In this document: piece by piece, positions 6,451 through 15,170 of the stretch
Position numbering within the stretch: position 1 is the first letter of the stretch
How the letters are laid out: each line of letters starts with the position of its first letter
Origin: Clostridia bacterium
GTDB taxonomy: Bacteria; Bacillota; Clostridia; CAKSNL01; HGM11501
Reading direction: 5' to 3'
Assembly: GCA_017411325.1 (NCBI GenBank)
Contig: JAFQQJ010000037.1
Span: 1 to 32,083, forward strand
DNA length: 32,083 nucleotides
The notes under the pieces: generated by a model
What the model was told of the DNA's origin: nothing
What the model saw: the letters and a program-made list of their open reading frames with translations, nothing else
Database searches by the model: none
Program-made: the position numbers and the translations under genes

Positions 6451-9213
6451 ATGAATTATTCTGCATTTTCATTAAACGGAAGCTGGAAAATGAGCTACAA
6501 GGAAGAAGAATACAAGGAAAAGGTGAATCCCTGGGACAACGGGGATTTAAGGCTTAATTCCGAAGCCGCTGTGGTGGACGGTGCCGTTCCCGGCTATTGG
6601 GAGGATATGACCGACAAATTTATCTACACTCCCTTTTACAGTGGTATAAGGGTAAATCCCGAATACGGCATACAGAAATACCCCATCACGGGCTTTGCTC
6701 CCGATATGGCTCTGCCCAATCCCGTGGGTAATTTCTTTTATGAAAGAACCTTCCTTTGCGAAGGCATAAAAAAGGATGTATACCTTCATTTTGACGGCGT
6801 ACAGAATAAAGTATCCGTTTGGATAAACGGCGAATTTATCGGTATGCACGAAGGCTATTCGACTCCTTTTGATATAAAAATCCCGGACGGTCTTTTAACG
6901 GACGGTGAAAACACCGTTGCACTTTCTGTTTCAAATTTCCGCTTAAAGGGCTATGGCGATTATCCTGTTTCGGGTATAACCAGCCGTGCGGCAAACGAAT
7001 GCACCGGCGGTATCACGGGAGACATAGAGCTTCGTGTCTATAACAGCCCGCTGCGTGACGTGGTGCTTAAGGTATCAGATGACATTAAAGAAGTTTCGGT
7101 GGAAGTAATTACGGAAGGAAAAGCCGACATTAACTGGGAAGTAAAGGACGGCGAAACCGTAATAAAAAGCGGTAAAGGAGAGGGTAATTTTTCCTTTGAT
7201 ACAGAAGGTCTTACACCCTGGAGCCCCGAAAACCCCAAGCTTTACACCCTTGCTATCACAAGCGGAGAAGGAAGCTTAGAGCGAAGCTTCGGCGTAAGAA
7301 GGCTCATTCCCGACGGGCCCCATTTCCGACTTAACGGCGTGCCCTATTTCCTTCGCGGAATCTGCGAGCATTGCTATTTCCCCGAAACCATTCACCCAGC
7401 CCACGACCTTACATATTACAGAAGCATCATCCGCGAAATAAAAAAGCTTGGCTTTAACTTTATCCGCTTCCATACCTACATTCCCGAAGAGGAATATATG
7501 CAGGCGGCAGACGAGCTGGGAATACTTCTTCACGTTGAAAGCCCCAACAATACTTCTTTATCCGAATGGAAGGAAATCGTTAATTTCTGCAGACGTCACA
7601 CCTCTGTTGTGATTTATTGCTGCGGTAACGAGCTTCAGATGGACGATGACTTTATTGCCCACTTAAATAAATGTGGAGATTATGTGCACGAAGGAACAGA
7701 CAGCCTGTTTTCTCCTCTTTCCGCACTCCGCGGTCTTGAATATAACCACGTTGAGGCAGATCAGAAGGAGAATGTTGTGGCAGAACCCTTCCCCCACAAT
7801 CCTTCACGAATCAAGAGAGTGGGCGAGTTCGCGGACATGTATTCAAGCTACACCAACGCCCGTCACAGCTATAATTCTCCTACCTGCGACCCCGCTGAGA
7901 TTGATTCCTGGAGCGAGGTTTATCACCATAAGCCGAGAGTCAGCCACGAAATCTGCATCGACGGTACATATACGGATTTAAGCATAGAGGAGCGCTATAA
8001 AGGTCTTCGTGTAGGAAAAACTGAAATGTTTTCTTCCCTTCGAGAGCATCTTACTAAAGAGGGCGTAATAAAAAAAGCACCCCTTTACTTTAAGACCACA
8101 TCCGAATGGCAGCGCCGTGCAAGAAAATATTGCTTTGAGGCACTCAGAAGAAGCGAAAATATGGCGGGCTATGACTTTTTGGGCCCCATCGATACCCATT
8201 GGCATACCTTTGGCTATGACTGCGGTATGATGAACGAGTTTTATGAGCTTAAGCCCGGCGAAACTGTGAGAAACGTAAGGATGTATAACTCCGAAACCGT
8301 TCTTCTTACAGACCTTGCGAGAAAAGCAAACTTTGCTTCAAACGAGGCACTTTCCTGCAACATCTTAACCTCCTGCTATGCAAAAGAGGCACTTACAGAT
8401 GCAAGGCTTGACATCCGTCTTATGGCAGAGGATGAGATAATTGAAAGAAGAAGCGTAAATATAGAAAAAATCGAAAACGGAAAGGTTTCCGAAATTTACA
8501 AGCTTGATATGACTATGCCCAAGGTAACAGAGGCAAAGGCGTTAAAGCTTTATGCGAGTCTTGAAAATGATAAGCTTTTTGCGGAAAACGAGTGGGAGCT
8601 TTATGTTTACCCCGAAGTTACCGAAGAAAATCCCGGGGACATTTTAGTTACCACCGGAATGACGGAGGATGAACTCATTGCCGCCCTTAAGGCAGGATGC
8701 GACGTGCTTCTTTTAGGCACTTCGCCCTTCAAGGTAAAGGGACTTGCGAGAAAGCCTGCACTTCCCGGCCGTTCTTCGGGCAATCTGGGAAGCGTTGTAT
8801 ATGACCATCCGGCAATAAACTTTATGCCCAATGAAGGCTTTTGCGCATGGCAGTTTGATGAGCTTTTCCGTGGAGGAAACACGGTCTGCTTCTGGGATAA
8901 GGATGTCCCCTTTAATCCGATAGTTGAAATTGTGTCAACCCATAAATATGTAATCCGTCAGGCATCTCTTTTTGAATTTTCGGCATACGAGGGAAGATGC
9001 GTGGTGTGCTCTTTTAATTTCAATACGGCGGACGTTACGGGAAGCTATTTAAAATCACAGCTTATAAAATATATGAAGAGCGATAATTTCGCACCCGGTA
9101 AGTTTACACCGGATCAGCTTTCAAAGCTGATTCACGGCGCGGGGCACAGCGTAATGGGTAACGTAAACCTTGCCTTTAACCCCAACGATAAAACTGCGGT
9201 AAGAAAGAAATAA
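6451..9213 (+). CDS. Glycoside hydrolase family 2 protein, cytoplasmic
   Basis: A 920-residue GH2-type enzyme. Residues about 1-200 form the N-terminal jelly-roll sugar-binding domain (VWINGEFIGMHEGYSTPFDI is typical), about 200-285 the immunoglobulin-like domain (TPWSPENPKLYTL), and about 290-610 the TIM barrel. The acid/base is Glu394 in the CCGNELQ strand; the nucleophile candidate is Glu500 in KPRVSHEICIDG. A C-terminal region of about 300 residues is of unclear fold. No signal peptide is present, so it acts on imported oligosaccharides. Family members include beta-galactosidases, beta-glucuronidases and beta-mannosidases; the specificity cannot be assigned. The ATG at 6451 is preferred to a GTG at 6442 because the AAAGAGG binding site overlaps that GTG. 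It is first in a long operon. Confidence 0.85.
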   Translation: MNYSAFSLNGSWKMSYKEEEYKEKVNPWDNGDLRLNSEAAVVDGAVPGYWEDMTDKFIYTPFYSGIRVNPEYGIQKYPITGFAPDMALPNPVGNFFYERTFLCEGIKKDVYLHFDGVQNKVSVWINGEFIGMHEGYSTPFDIKIPDGLLTDGENTVALSVSNFRLKGYGDYPVSGITSRAANECTGGITGDIELRVYNSPLRDVVLKVSDDIKEVSVEVITEGKADINWEVKDGETVIKSGKGEGNFSFDTEGLTPWSPENPKLYTLAITSGEGSLERSFGVRRLIPDGPHFRLNGVPYFLRGICEHCYFPETIHPAHDLTYYRSIIREIKKLGFNFIRFHTYIPEEEYMQAADELGILLHVESPNNTSLSEWKEIVNFCRRHTSVVIYCCGNELQMDDDFIAHLNKCGDYVHEGTDSLFSPLSALRGLEYNHVEADQKENVVAEPFPHNPSRIKRVGEFADMYSSYTNARHSYNSPTCDPAEIDSWSEVYHHKPRVSHEICIDGTYTDLSIEERYKGLRVGKTEMFSSLREHLTKEGVIKKAPLYFKTTSEWQRRARKYCFEALRRSENMAGYDFLGPIDTHWHTFGYDCGMMNEFYELKPGETVRNVRMYNSETVLLTDLARKANFASNEALSCNILTSCYAKEALTDARLDIRLMAEDEIIERRSVNIEKIENGKVSEIYKLDMTMPKVTEAKALKLYASLENDKLFAENEWELYVYPEVTEENPGDILVTTGMTEDELIAALKAGCDVLLLGTSPFKVKGLARKPALPGRSSGNLGSVVYDHPAINFMPNEGFCAWQFDELFRGGNTVCFWDKDVPFNPIVEIVSTHKYVIRQASLFEFSAYEGRCVVCSFNFNTADVTGSYLKSQLIKYMKSDNFAPGKFTPDQLSKLIHGAGHSVMGNVNLAFNPNDKTAVRKK

Positions 9214-9217
9214 AATA

Positions 9218-9276
9218 GGGATGCATAGGGGCTTATCGGGGATGTTTATCTCTGATAAGCCACGCCTGAGCATCCC
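9218..9276 (+). promoter_or_regulatory. Nested intercistronic stem-loop
   Basis: An outer 7-bp stem (GGGATGC 9218-9224 with 9270-9276) encloses an 8-bp stem (GGCTTATC 9230-9237 with GATAAGCC 9254-9261). It sits between the GH2 stop and the MATE start. It lacks a proper T-tail, so mRNA processing, stabilisation or partial attenuation is more likely than full termination. Confidence 0.5.
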
Positions 9277-9300
9277 TTTCTGACTTGGAGATGACAGAAT

Positions 9301-10590
9301 TTGAGTACAATAACAAAGGATTTTACAAAAGGTAATATAGCAAAGAGCCTTTTATATTTCACGGTTCCCTTTATGCTGTCAAATGCCCTTTTGGTTTTAT
9401 ACAGTACCATCGATATGATGGTTGTGGGAAATTACGTGGGAACGGAAGGCTTGTCTGCCGTATCACAGAGCAGTCAGATAGTAAACTTTGCGGTTATGGT
9501 CTGCCTCGGCTTTTCAAATGCTGGGCAGGTTCTGGTTGCCCAGGCACTTGGCGCAGGAAAGCGTGACAGGCTGTCTTCCGTCATCGGCACACTTTTTTCC
9601 CTGCTTGTGATGTTTTCCGTTGTATTAAGTTTGCTTCTTATAGGCTTTAAGGAAACTGTTTTCAATCTTATGAACATAACGGATCCTGAAACGAGGGCAA
9701 TGGCGGGTGATTATCTTGTGATCTGCGGCGGAGGTCTCGTTTTTACAGCAGGCTATAATATGGTGTCTGCAGTGCTCCGCGGAATGGGGGATTCAAAGCG
9801 TCCGCTTTTATTCATCGTTGTTGCATCGGTGATAAATTTAGTGCTCGACCTTTTGTTTACCGGGCTTCTTGGCTTCGGCGTTGCAGGTGCGGCGTGGGCA
9901 ACCATCATAGGTCAGGCGGCGTCATTTATATTCTCGGTTTACTACCTTTATAAGAAGAAGGAAGAATTCGGCTTTGACTTTAAGAAGGAAAGCTTAAAAA
10001 TTGAAAAAACGCACGCGAAGCTTATCGTAAGCCTCGGAACGCCAATGGCGATTCAGTCGGGCTTTATAAATATTTCAATGCTTTTTGTAAACGCCCTTAT
10101 AAATATGGTGAGTGTGGAGGCATCCGCAACCTTTGGTGTAGGTGTCAGAATTGATGACATTATAAACAAAATTTCCCAGGGCATTCAGTATGCGGCCGTT
10201 CCTATAATCAGCCAAAATATTGCGGCAAATGATAAGGAAAGGGCAGTAAAAACCGTTTACTGGGCGTGGATTTATTCCTTTGCTATGACGGTTTTCTGTA
10301 TGCTTTTATACCTGTTTTTCGGACGTCAATTTTTTATGGCGTTTTCCGACGATACGGCAGTTCACGAAATGTCAGGAACCTTTATCTCGGCAATACTGTG
10401 GATGTTTCCCGCCTTTGCCTTAATGAGGGGAAGCGGGGCATTTATTCAGGGAATAGGTAACGCCCGTCTTGCAATGGTACTTGCCCTTCTTGACGGAGTG
10501 GTACTCCGAATAGGGCTTTCCTGGCTTTTCGGAATAGTGATGGGCTTCGGATTTTACGGCTTTGTGCTTGGCTATGCCCTTGCACCCTAA
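9301..10590 (+). CDS. MATE-family multidrug/metabolite transporter, C-terminus cut by an in-frame stop
   Basis: A 429-residue member of the MATE/MatE family of cation-driven exporters, with about 11-12 hydrophobic helices and the usual N-terminus (DFTKGNIAKSLLYFTVPFMLSN). The start is a TTG at 9301 behind a GGAG site; the nearby ATG at 9291 is out of frame. The reading frame ends in a TAA at 10588-10590, but the same frame continues for 25 well-behaved codons (GYAIPSTIYFLSGIWKRRK and a short tail) to another stop at 10666-10668 that overlaps the next gene's ribosome binding site. A full protein would be 455 residues, normal for the family. One base change from a tyrosine codon to TAA explains it. 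The truncated form loses part of the last helix and the basic tail and may or may not work. Confidence 0.85.
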   Translation: MSTITKDFTKGNIAKSLLYFTVPFMLSNALLVLYSTIDMMVVGNYVGTEGLSAVSQSSQIVNFAVMVCLGFSNAGQVLVAQALGAGKRDRLSSVIGTLFSLLVMFSVVLSLLLIGFKETVFNLMNITDPETRAMAGDYLVICGGGLVFTAGYNMVSAVLRGMGDSKRPLLFIVVASVINLVLDLLFTGLLGFGVAGAAWATIIGQAASFIFSVYYLYKKKEEFGFDFKKESLKIEKTHAKLIVSLGTPMAIQSGFINISMLFVNALINMVSVEASATFGVGVRIDDIINKISQGIQYAAVPIISQNIAANDKERAVKTVYWAWIYSFAMTVFCMLLYLFFGRQFFMAFSDDTAVHEMSGTFISAILWMFPAFALMRGSGAFIQGIGNARLAMVLALLDGVVLRIGLSWLFGIVMGFGFYGFVLGYALAP

Positions 10591-10668
10591 GGCTATGCAA
10601 TTCCGTCCACAATATATTTCCTTTCGGGAATATGGAAAAGAAGAAAAATACTTGCAGACGATATATAA
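10591..10668 (+). pseudogene. Orphaned C-terminal tail of the MATE gene
   Basis: In the same frame after the TAA, 25 codons read as the end of a MATE last helix (Pro-rich turn, aromatic helix, then KRRK) and finish at TAA 10666-10668. Codon use looks like the upstream gene. This supports a recent nonsense mutation, readthrough or a sequencing error rather than a natural end at 10590. Confidence 0.7.
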
Positions 10669-10681
10669 GGAGGATTTTTTT

Positions 10682-11743
10682 ATGAATATAAACAACCTGG
10701 AAACACCTGCATTGGTGCTTGATGCTAAAACCTTCAGTGAGAATATAGGGGCAATGAAGGAAATCTTGGCGGGCTCAACCTTAAAGCTTCGCCCCCACTA
10801 TAAATCCCACAAGTGCAGCCTCCTTGCTCATCTTCAGATTAAGGACGGGGCAAAGGGGATGACCTGTGCCAAGCTTTCTGAGGCAATTGATTTGGCGGAC
10901 AGCGGCATAGAAGATATTTTAATCGCCAATCAGATAACCGATGATAAAAAAATCCGCCGCCTTGCCGACCTTGCGGGGGACTGTCATTTGACAGTATGCG
11001 TTGACAATATTATAAACGTGGAAAAGCTTGCCGAGGCGGCAAGAAATGCAGGGAATATAATTTACTGCTATATCGAATTTGAAATCGGCATGGAGCGCTG
11101 CGGCGTAAAAACCAAGGAAGAAGCTCTTTTCCTTGCAAAGGCGATAAGTGAAAAGACTCACCTTCGCTATGCGGGAATTCAGGCGTATGCGGGGCACATT
11201 TCCCACGAGGTAAGTGAGGAAGAAAGAAAAAGGCTTACTCTTGAAAATGCCGCAAAAATAAAAGAGCTTGTGTCATTCCTTAAAGAAAACGGAATCGACA
11301 CGGAAAATATTTCCGGCGGAAGTACAGGCACTGCAATGATAAAGGCGAAGGATTCGTTATATACCGAGCTTCAGGCAGGAAGCTATCTCTTTATGGATGC
11401 AACCTACAAGGACTTGAATCTGCCCTTTAAGAATTCCCTTTTCGTATTGACCACGGTGGTAAGTAAAAACGACGACTTAACTGTTATTGATGCAGGTGTT
11501 AAAACCTGCGGAGTGGATCAGGGAATGCCCGAAATAGTGGGAAATAAGGCGGAAAAAATCGTTGCCAGCGAGGAGCATTTTCAGCTTCACGGCCTGAAAG
11601 AGAAAGTGGCAATCGGCGATAAATTGCTTCTTATACCGGGACATTGCTGTTCAACCGTAAATCTGCACGACAAAATTTACATAATGGCGGACGGGAAAAT
11701 TGTTGACCGCATAATAATCACCGGAAAGGGAATTGGAAGATAA
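10682..11743 (+). CDS. PLP fold-III enzyme, D-threonine aldolase/D-serine dehydratase-like
   Basis: A 353-residue enzyme of the alanine-racemase-fold group that includes D-threonine aldolase, 3-hydroxy-D-aspartate aldolase and zinc-dependent D-serine dehydratase. Residues about 8-240 form the PLP barrel with Lys41 as the Schiff-base lysine (RPHYKSHKC) and the phosphate-binding SGGSTGTAM loop at 211-219. The C-terminal domain carries the metal site His321/Cys323 (PGHCCSTVNLHD). These enzymes cleave or dehydrate D-beta-hydroxy amino acids, using PLP plus a divalent metal. The true start is at 10682, 6-7 bases after AAGGAGG at 10667-10673. A longer in-frame reading from 10562 lies inside the MATE gene and is rejected. 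Its role in a glycan operon is unexplained. Confidence 0.85.
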   Translation: MNINNLETPALVLDAKTFSENIGAMKEILAGSTLKLRPHYKSHKCSLLAHLQIKDGAKGMTCAKLSEAIDLADSGIEDILIANQITDDKKIRRLADLAGDCHLTVCVDNIINVEKLAEAARNAGNIIYCYIEFEIGMERCGVKTKEEALFLAKAISEKTHLRYAGIQAYAGHISHEVSEEERKRLTLENAAKIKELVSFLKENGIDTENISGGSTGTAMIKAKDSLYTELQAGSYLFMDATYKDLNLPFKNSLFVLTTVVSKNDDLTVIDAGVKTCGVDQGMPEIVGNKAEKIVASEEHFQLHGLKEKVAIGDKLLLIPGHCCSTVNLHDKIYIMADGKIVDRIIITGKGIGR

Positions 11744-11745
11744 TT

Positions 11746-12750
11746 ATGTACACAATAAACAGTCACGAATTTGAATATAACTATCTTAAAAGCCATAAGC
11801 CTCTTTTAAGATATGAAGGCGGAGACTTTTATAAATGGCAGAAAGAAGCAAAGGAAAAACTTGCTGAGCTTCTTGGCTTTCCCTATGAAAAGGGTGAGTG
11901 CAAGGCGGAAATCGAGTACAGGGAAGAAAAGGATGACCATACGGAATACCGCTTTTTGGTTGAAACTGAGCCGGGCTATAAAGTGCCCTGCCATCTTGTG
12001 GTTCCAAAGGGCGACAAGGAAAAATATCCTTTAACCATTTGCTTATCGGGACACGGCGGCGGAATGCACGTTGCTTTGGGCAAAGCAAAATGCGAGGCTG
12101 ATGAAAAAGCACTCTCCTCCTGGCATCACCGCGCAATGGCACCCCGCGCCATTAAGGAAGGCAGATGCGGCCTTGTAATTGAGGCACGTTGCTTTGGTGA
12201 AAGCAGCTTAAAGGGCTATGGCACAAGCTGCACCGAGGCATCGAAAATCGCCATCCTTATGGGAAGGTGCACCGTGGGCGAAAGAGTTCACGACGTATCC
12301 TGCATTCTTGATGCAGTTGCCGAGGCGTTTTCCTTTATTGATATGGAAAGCATCGTCTGTACGGGAAACTCCGGCGGCGGAACGGCAACATTTTATCTCG
12401 GATGTATGGATGAAAGAATCGGCTTTGTGGCACCGAGCTGTTCTGTCTGTACCTATGAAGCTTCCATTGCGGCGATGGAACATTGTATGTGTAACCACGT
12501 TCCCTATATAAGAAAATATTTTGAAATGGGGGACTTGGCAGGACTTATTGCACCGAGAAAGCTTTGTATTGCGGCAGGCATTGAGGATGATATTTTCCCG
12601 ATTGAGGGGACGAAGGAAAACTTTGAGCTTGTTAAAAAATGCTATGAAGCATCAGGCGCACCCGGTAACTGTGCCCTTGTGGTGGGCGATAAGGGGCATT
12701 TTAACTATGCCGACTTAATATGGGAAAAGCTTTACGAAATGGGGCTTTGA
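11746..12750 (+). CDS. Alpha/beta hydrolase, acetyl-xylan-esterase/dienelactone-hydrolase-like
   Basis: A 334-residue alpha/beta hydrolase with no signal peptide. The N-terminal about 90 residues form a cap-like region; the fold begins with CHLVVPKGDKEKYPLTICLSGHGGG (oxyanion area 101-106). The nucleophile is Ser209 in TGNSGGGTA, the acid is Asp281 or Asp282 (IEDDIFPI), and the base is His318 (DKGHFNYAD). The arrangement fits cytoplasmic esterases that remove acyl groups from sugars. It begins 2 bp after the PLP enzyme and ends 1 bp before the next start, so translation is likely coupled. It is unusually rich in cysteine (about 18 of 334). Substrate unknown. Confidence 0.8.
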   Translation: MYTINSHEFEYNYLKSHKPLLRYEGGDFYKWQKEAKEKLAELLGFPYEKGECKAEIEYREEKDDHTEYRFLVETEPGYKVPCHLVVPKGDKEKYPLTICLSGHGGGMHVALGKAKCEADEKALSSWHHRAMAPRAIKEGRCGLVIEARCFGESSLKGYGTSCTEASKIAILMGRCTVGERVHDVSCILDAVAEAFSFIDMESIVCTGNSGGGTATFYLGCMDERIGFVAPSCSVCTYEASIAAMEHCMCNHVPYIRKYFEMGDLAGLIAPRKLCIAAGIEDDIFPIEGTKENFELVKKCYEASGAPGNCALVVGDKGHFNYADLIWEKLYEMGL

Positions 12751-12751
12751 T

Positions 12752-13537
12752 ATGATAAAATTATACAGCCATAACGTGTGGAACAAAGCGCCCACGGCGT
12801 GGCGCAATAAAATAATAAGAAAAATGATAAAGGATATGGATGCAGACTTTTGTACCTTTGCAGAGTGTGGTCCTGCAACAATAAGGGCAGGGGAAGCACC
12901 CCTCCCGTTGCTTATGGCGGACGAATATACAGAGCTTTGTCCTGATTTATCAGGCGCAAACTTCACGCCCGTGTTTTATAAAAAAGATAAGTTTGATGTA
13001 ATTGATTCGGGCTATCACCTTTATACCGGGCTTAACGACGCAAATTCTAAGTCCGTTACCTATGGTGTATTTTCAGACAGAAAAACGGAAAAAAAGCTTG
13101 CCGTGGCATCAACCCACTTTTGGTGGATGGCAGATTCCGAAAAGGACAATCTGCAAAGGCTTGAAAATGCACACGAGCTTAAAGAGCTCTGCGACAATAT
13201 AATTAAAAAGTATAATGTGCCCGTGATAATCGGCGGGGACTTTAACAACGGCTTTAATGCAGACCAGGGGGATGAGCCCTACAGAAAAATGCTTGATATG
13301 GGCTTTTCGGACATCCGCATAACGGCAAAGGAAACAACCGATGTGCTTACACATCATACAGAACCTCTGCTAAAGGATGACGGAACGTGGGAAAACACCG
13401 ATATGCCCGTAAGAAATCTTGACTATATATTCACCCTTGGGTGCGGCATAACGGCAGAAAAGTTTGATATTCTTATAAGCCCTGAGGCGTTGGTCTCGTC
13501 AGATCACTGCCCGCTGGCGGGCTATTTTGAAGTTTGA
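12752..13537 (+). CDS. Endonuclease/exonuclease/phosphatase (EEP) family hydrolase
   Basis: A 261-residue metal-dependent phosphoesterase of the EEP superfamily. Conserved residues are Asn8 (YSHNVWN), Glu38 (FCTFAECG), His122 (ASTHFWW), Asp163 and Asn165 (GGDFNNGF), Asp224 (RNLDYIF) and Asp251-His252 (SSDHCPLAGY). The superfamily covers nucleases, inositol-phosphate phosphatases and sphingomyelinases; the compact single-domain form without signal peptide suggests an intracellular phosphodiester or phosphomonoester substrate. In this operon it might open a phosphodiester-linked glycan fragment, but that is speculation. Start codon is 1 bp after the esterase stop. Confidence 0.85.
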   Translation: MIKLYSHNVWNKAPTAWRNKIIRKMIKDMDADFCTFAECGPATIRAGEAPLPLLMADEYTELCPDLSGANFTPVFYKKDKFDVIDSGYHLYTGLNDANSKSVTYGVFSDRKTEKKLAVASTHFWWMADSEKDNLQRLENAHELKELCDNIIKKYNVPVIIGGDFNNGFNADQGDEPYRKMLDMGFSDIRITAKETTDVLTHHTEPLLKDDGTWENTDMPVRNLDYIFTLGCGITAEKFDILISPEALVSSDHCPLAGYFEV

Positions 13538-13549
13538 GGAGAGGTACTT

Positions 13550-14539
13550 ATGTATAAAGCGGACTTGAAAAGATACGAAAAAATGGAATACAGAAAGTGC
13601 GGTGAAAGCGGGCTTAAGCTTCCTGCGGTTTCCCTTGGCTTATGGCACAATTTCGGAGATACGGGAAATTTTGAAAATATGAAAGCGATGTGCCGCACCG
13701 CCTTCGACCTTGGCATAACCCATTTTGACCTTGCCAACAATTATGGTCCTGAAGCGGGAAGTGCCGAAAAAAATTTCGGTAAGATATTAAAGGATGATTT
13801 TTTGCCCTATCGGGACCAGATGATAATAAGCACCAAGGCAGGCTATACCATGTGGGAAGGGCCTTACGGTGACTTCGGCAGCAGAAAATATTTAATCGCA
13901 AGCTTAGATCAGAGTCTTAAGAGAATGGGACTTGACTATGTTGACATTTTCTATCATCACAGACCTGACCCCGATACACCTCTTTATGAGACAATGTGGG
14001 CACTTTCCGACATTGTGAGAAGCGGAAAGGCTTTATACATCGGACTTTCAAACTACGACGGGGAAAGAATGAAGGAAGCCTCCAAAATGCTTTATGACTT
14101 AAAGTGTCCCTTCGTCATAAATCAGAACAGATACTCAATTTTTGACCGCGGGGCTGAAAAATCTGGAATAATTGATGCATCAATTTCCAGAAAGAAGGGC
14201 GTAATCATCTTCAGCCCTCTTGCACAGGGAATGCTTACAGACCGCTATCTTAAGGGGATCCCGTCAGACAGCAGAATAAAAACCGACGGCAGATTCTTAA
14301 AGGAAAGCAGTTTAACAGAAGAACGCCTCGGAAAAATCGAAAAGCTTAACGAAATCGCAAAGGAAAGAGGACAGTCGCTTTCGCAGATGGCGCTTTCCTG
14401 GGTTTACGCGAAAGAAGGCGTAACAAGCGTATTAATCGGGGCATCTAAAGCAAGTCAGATAAGAGAAAATGTAAAGATGCTGGAAAATACGAGCTTTACA
14501 GACGAAGAACTTAAAAGAATCGATGAAACGGCACTTTGA
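13550..14539 (+). CDS. Aldo/keto reductase, YghZ/L-glyceraldehyde-3-phosphate reductase-like
   Basis: A 329-residue NADPH-type aldo/keto reductase with the catalytic set Asp60 and Tyr65 (HFDLANNYGP), Lys96 (ISTKAGY) and His136 (FYHHRPD). The N-terminus, a short lead-in followed by YRKCGESGLKLPAVSLGLWHNFGD, closely matches the YghZ (GprA) type, which reduces L-glyceraldehyde 3-phosphate and methylglyoxal; this supports the start at 13550 rather than an internal Met12. The cofactor end is marked by VLIGASKASQIRENV. It could reduce aldehydes released by aldolase action. It is 12 bp after the EEP gene and 9 bp before the acetyltransferase, in the operon. Confidence 0.88.
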   Translation: MYKADLKRYEKMEYRKCGESGLKLPAVSLGLWHNFGDTGNFENMKAMCRTAFDLGITHFDLANNYGPEAGSAEKNFGKILKDDFLPYRDQMIISTKAGYTMWEGPYGDFGSRKYLIASLDQSLKRMGLDYVDIFYHHRPDPDTPLYETMWALSDIVRSGKALYIGLSNYDGERMKEASKMLYDLKCPFVINQNRYSIFDRGAEKSGIIDASISRKKGVIIFSPLAQGMLTDRYLKGIPSDSRIKTDGRFLKESSLTEERLGKIEKLNEIAKERGQSLSQMALSWVYAKEGVTSVLIGASKASQIRENVKMLENTSFTDEELKRIDETAL

Positions 14540-14548
14540 GGAGGAACT

Positions 14549-15151
14549 ATGAGCGATTTTGACAAAATGCATTCGGGAGAGCTTTATCTTCCTGAAGACA
14601 AAGAAATTTTAATAAAGCAGAGAAAATGCCTTGAAAAGCTTTACGATTTCAATGCTACCCGTCCGTCGGAAATGGAAAAGCGCAGTGAAATGCTTAAGGG
14701 TATGTTTGCCGAAATCGGAAAGGACTGCTATATCGAGCCCCCGTTTCACGCAAACTGGGGCGGAGCGCACGTTCATTTCGGAAACAACATATATGCAAAC
14801 TTCAACCTTACAATGGTTGACGATACTCATATATATGTGGGAGACAATACTATGTTTGGTCCCAATGTAACAATTGCAACGGCAGGTCATCCCATATACC
14901 CGCCCTTACGGGAAAAGGCATATCAGTACAATGCAAGCGTTAAAATAGGTAAAAACTGCTGGCTTGGAGCGGGAGTCATTGTTGTGCCCGGAGTAACCAT
15001 AGGAGATAACAGTGTTATCGGAGCGGGAAGCGTAGTTACAAAGGACATCCCCGAAAATGTGGTTGCGGTAGGAAATCCCTGCAGAGTATTAAGGGAGATA
15101 AACGAACACGACAAAGAATATTATTTCAAGGACAGAAAGATAAGCTTATAA
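14549..15151 (+). CDS. Maltose/galactoside O-acetyltransferase-like hexapeptide protein
   Basis: A 200-residue left-handed beta-helix acetyltransferase of the Maa/LacA family. It transfers acetyl from acetyl-CoA to a sugar hydroxyl. The N-terminal helices (MHSGELYLPED) and the hexapeptide repeats from about 60 to 185 are typical, and the catalytic histidine is His114 in ATAGHPIYPPLR. The end carries GAGSVVTKDIPENVVAVGNPCRV. Length is normal. It is cotranscribed with putative esterases, giving an acetylation/deacetylation pair; whether it detoxifies excess sugar, as proposed for LacA, is not known. Confidence 0.9.
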   Translation: MSDFDKMHSGELYLPEDKEILIKQRKCLEKLYDFNATRPSEMEKRSEMLKGMFAEIGKDCYIEPPFHANWGGAHVHFGNNIYANFNLTMVDDTHIYVGDNTMFGPNVTIATAGHPIYPPLREKAYQYNASVKIGKNCWLGAGVIVVPGVTIGDNSVIGAGSVVTKDIPENVVAVGNPCRVLREINEHDKEYYFKDRKISL

Positions 15152-15170
15152 CTGTATAAGGAGAAAGAAA

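Noticed and set aside
9218..9276. Rho-independent terminator between GH2 and MATE
   Set aside because: The second stem ends in CCCTTTCTGA with no T-run, and the downstream genes have no other obvious promoter.
10562..10681. Longer N-terminus for the PLP enzyme
   Set aside because: These 40 codons overlap the MATE tail in another frame; the AAGGAGG site and family alignment point to 10682.
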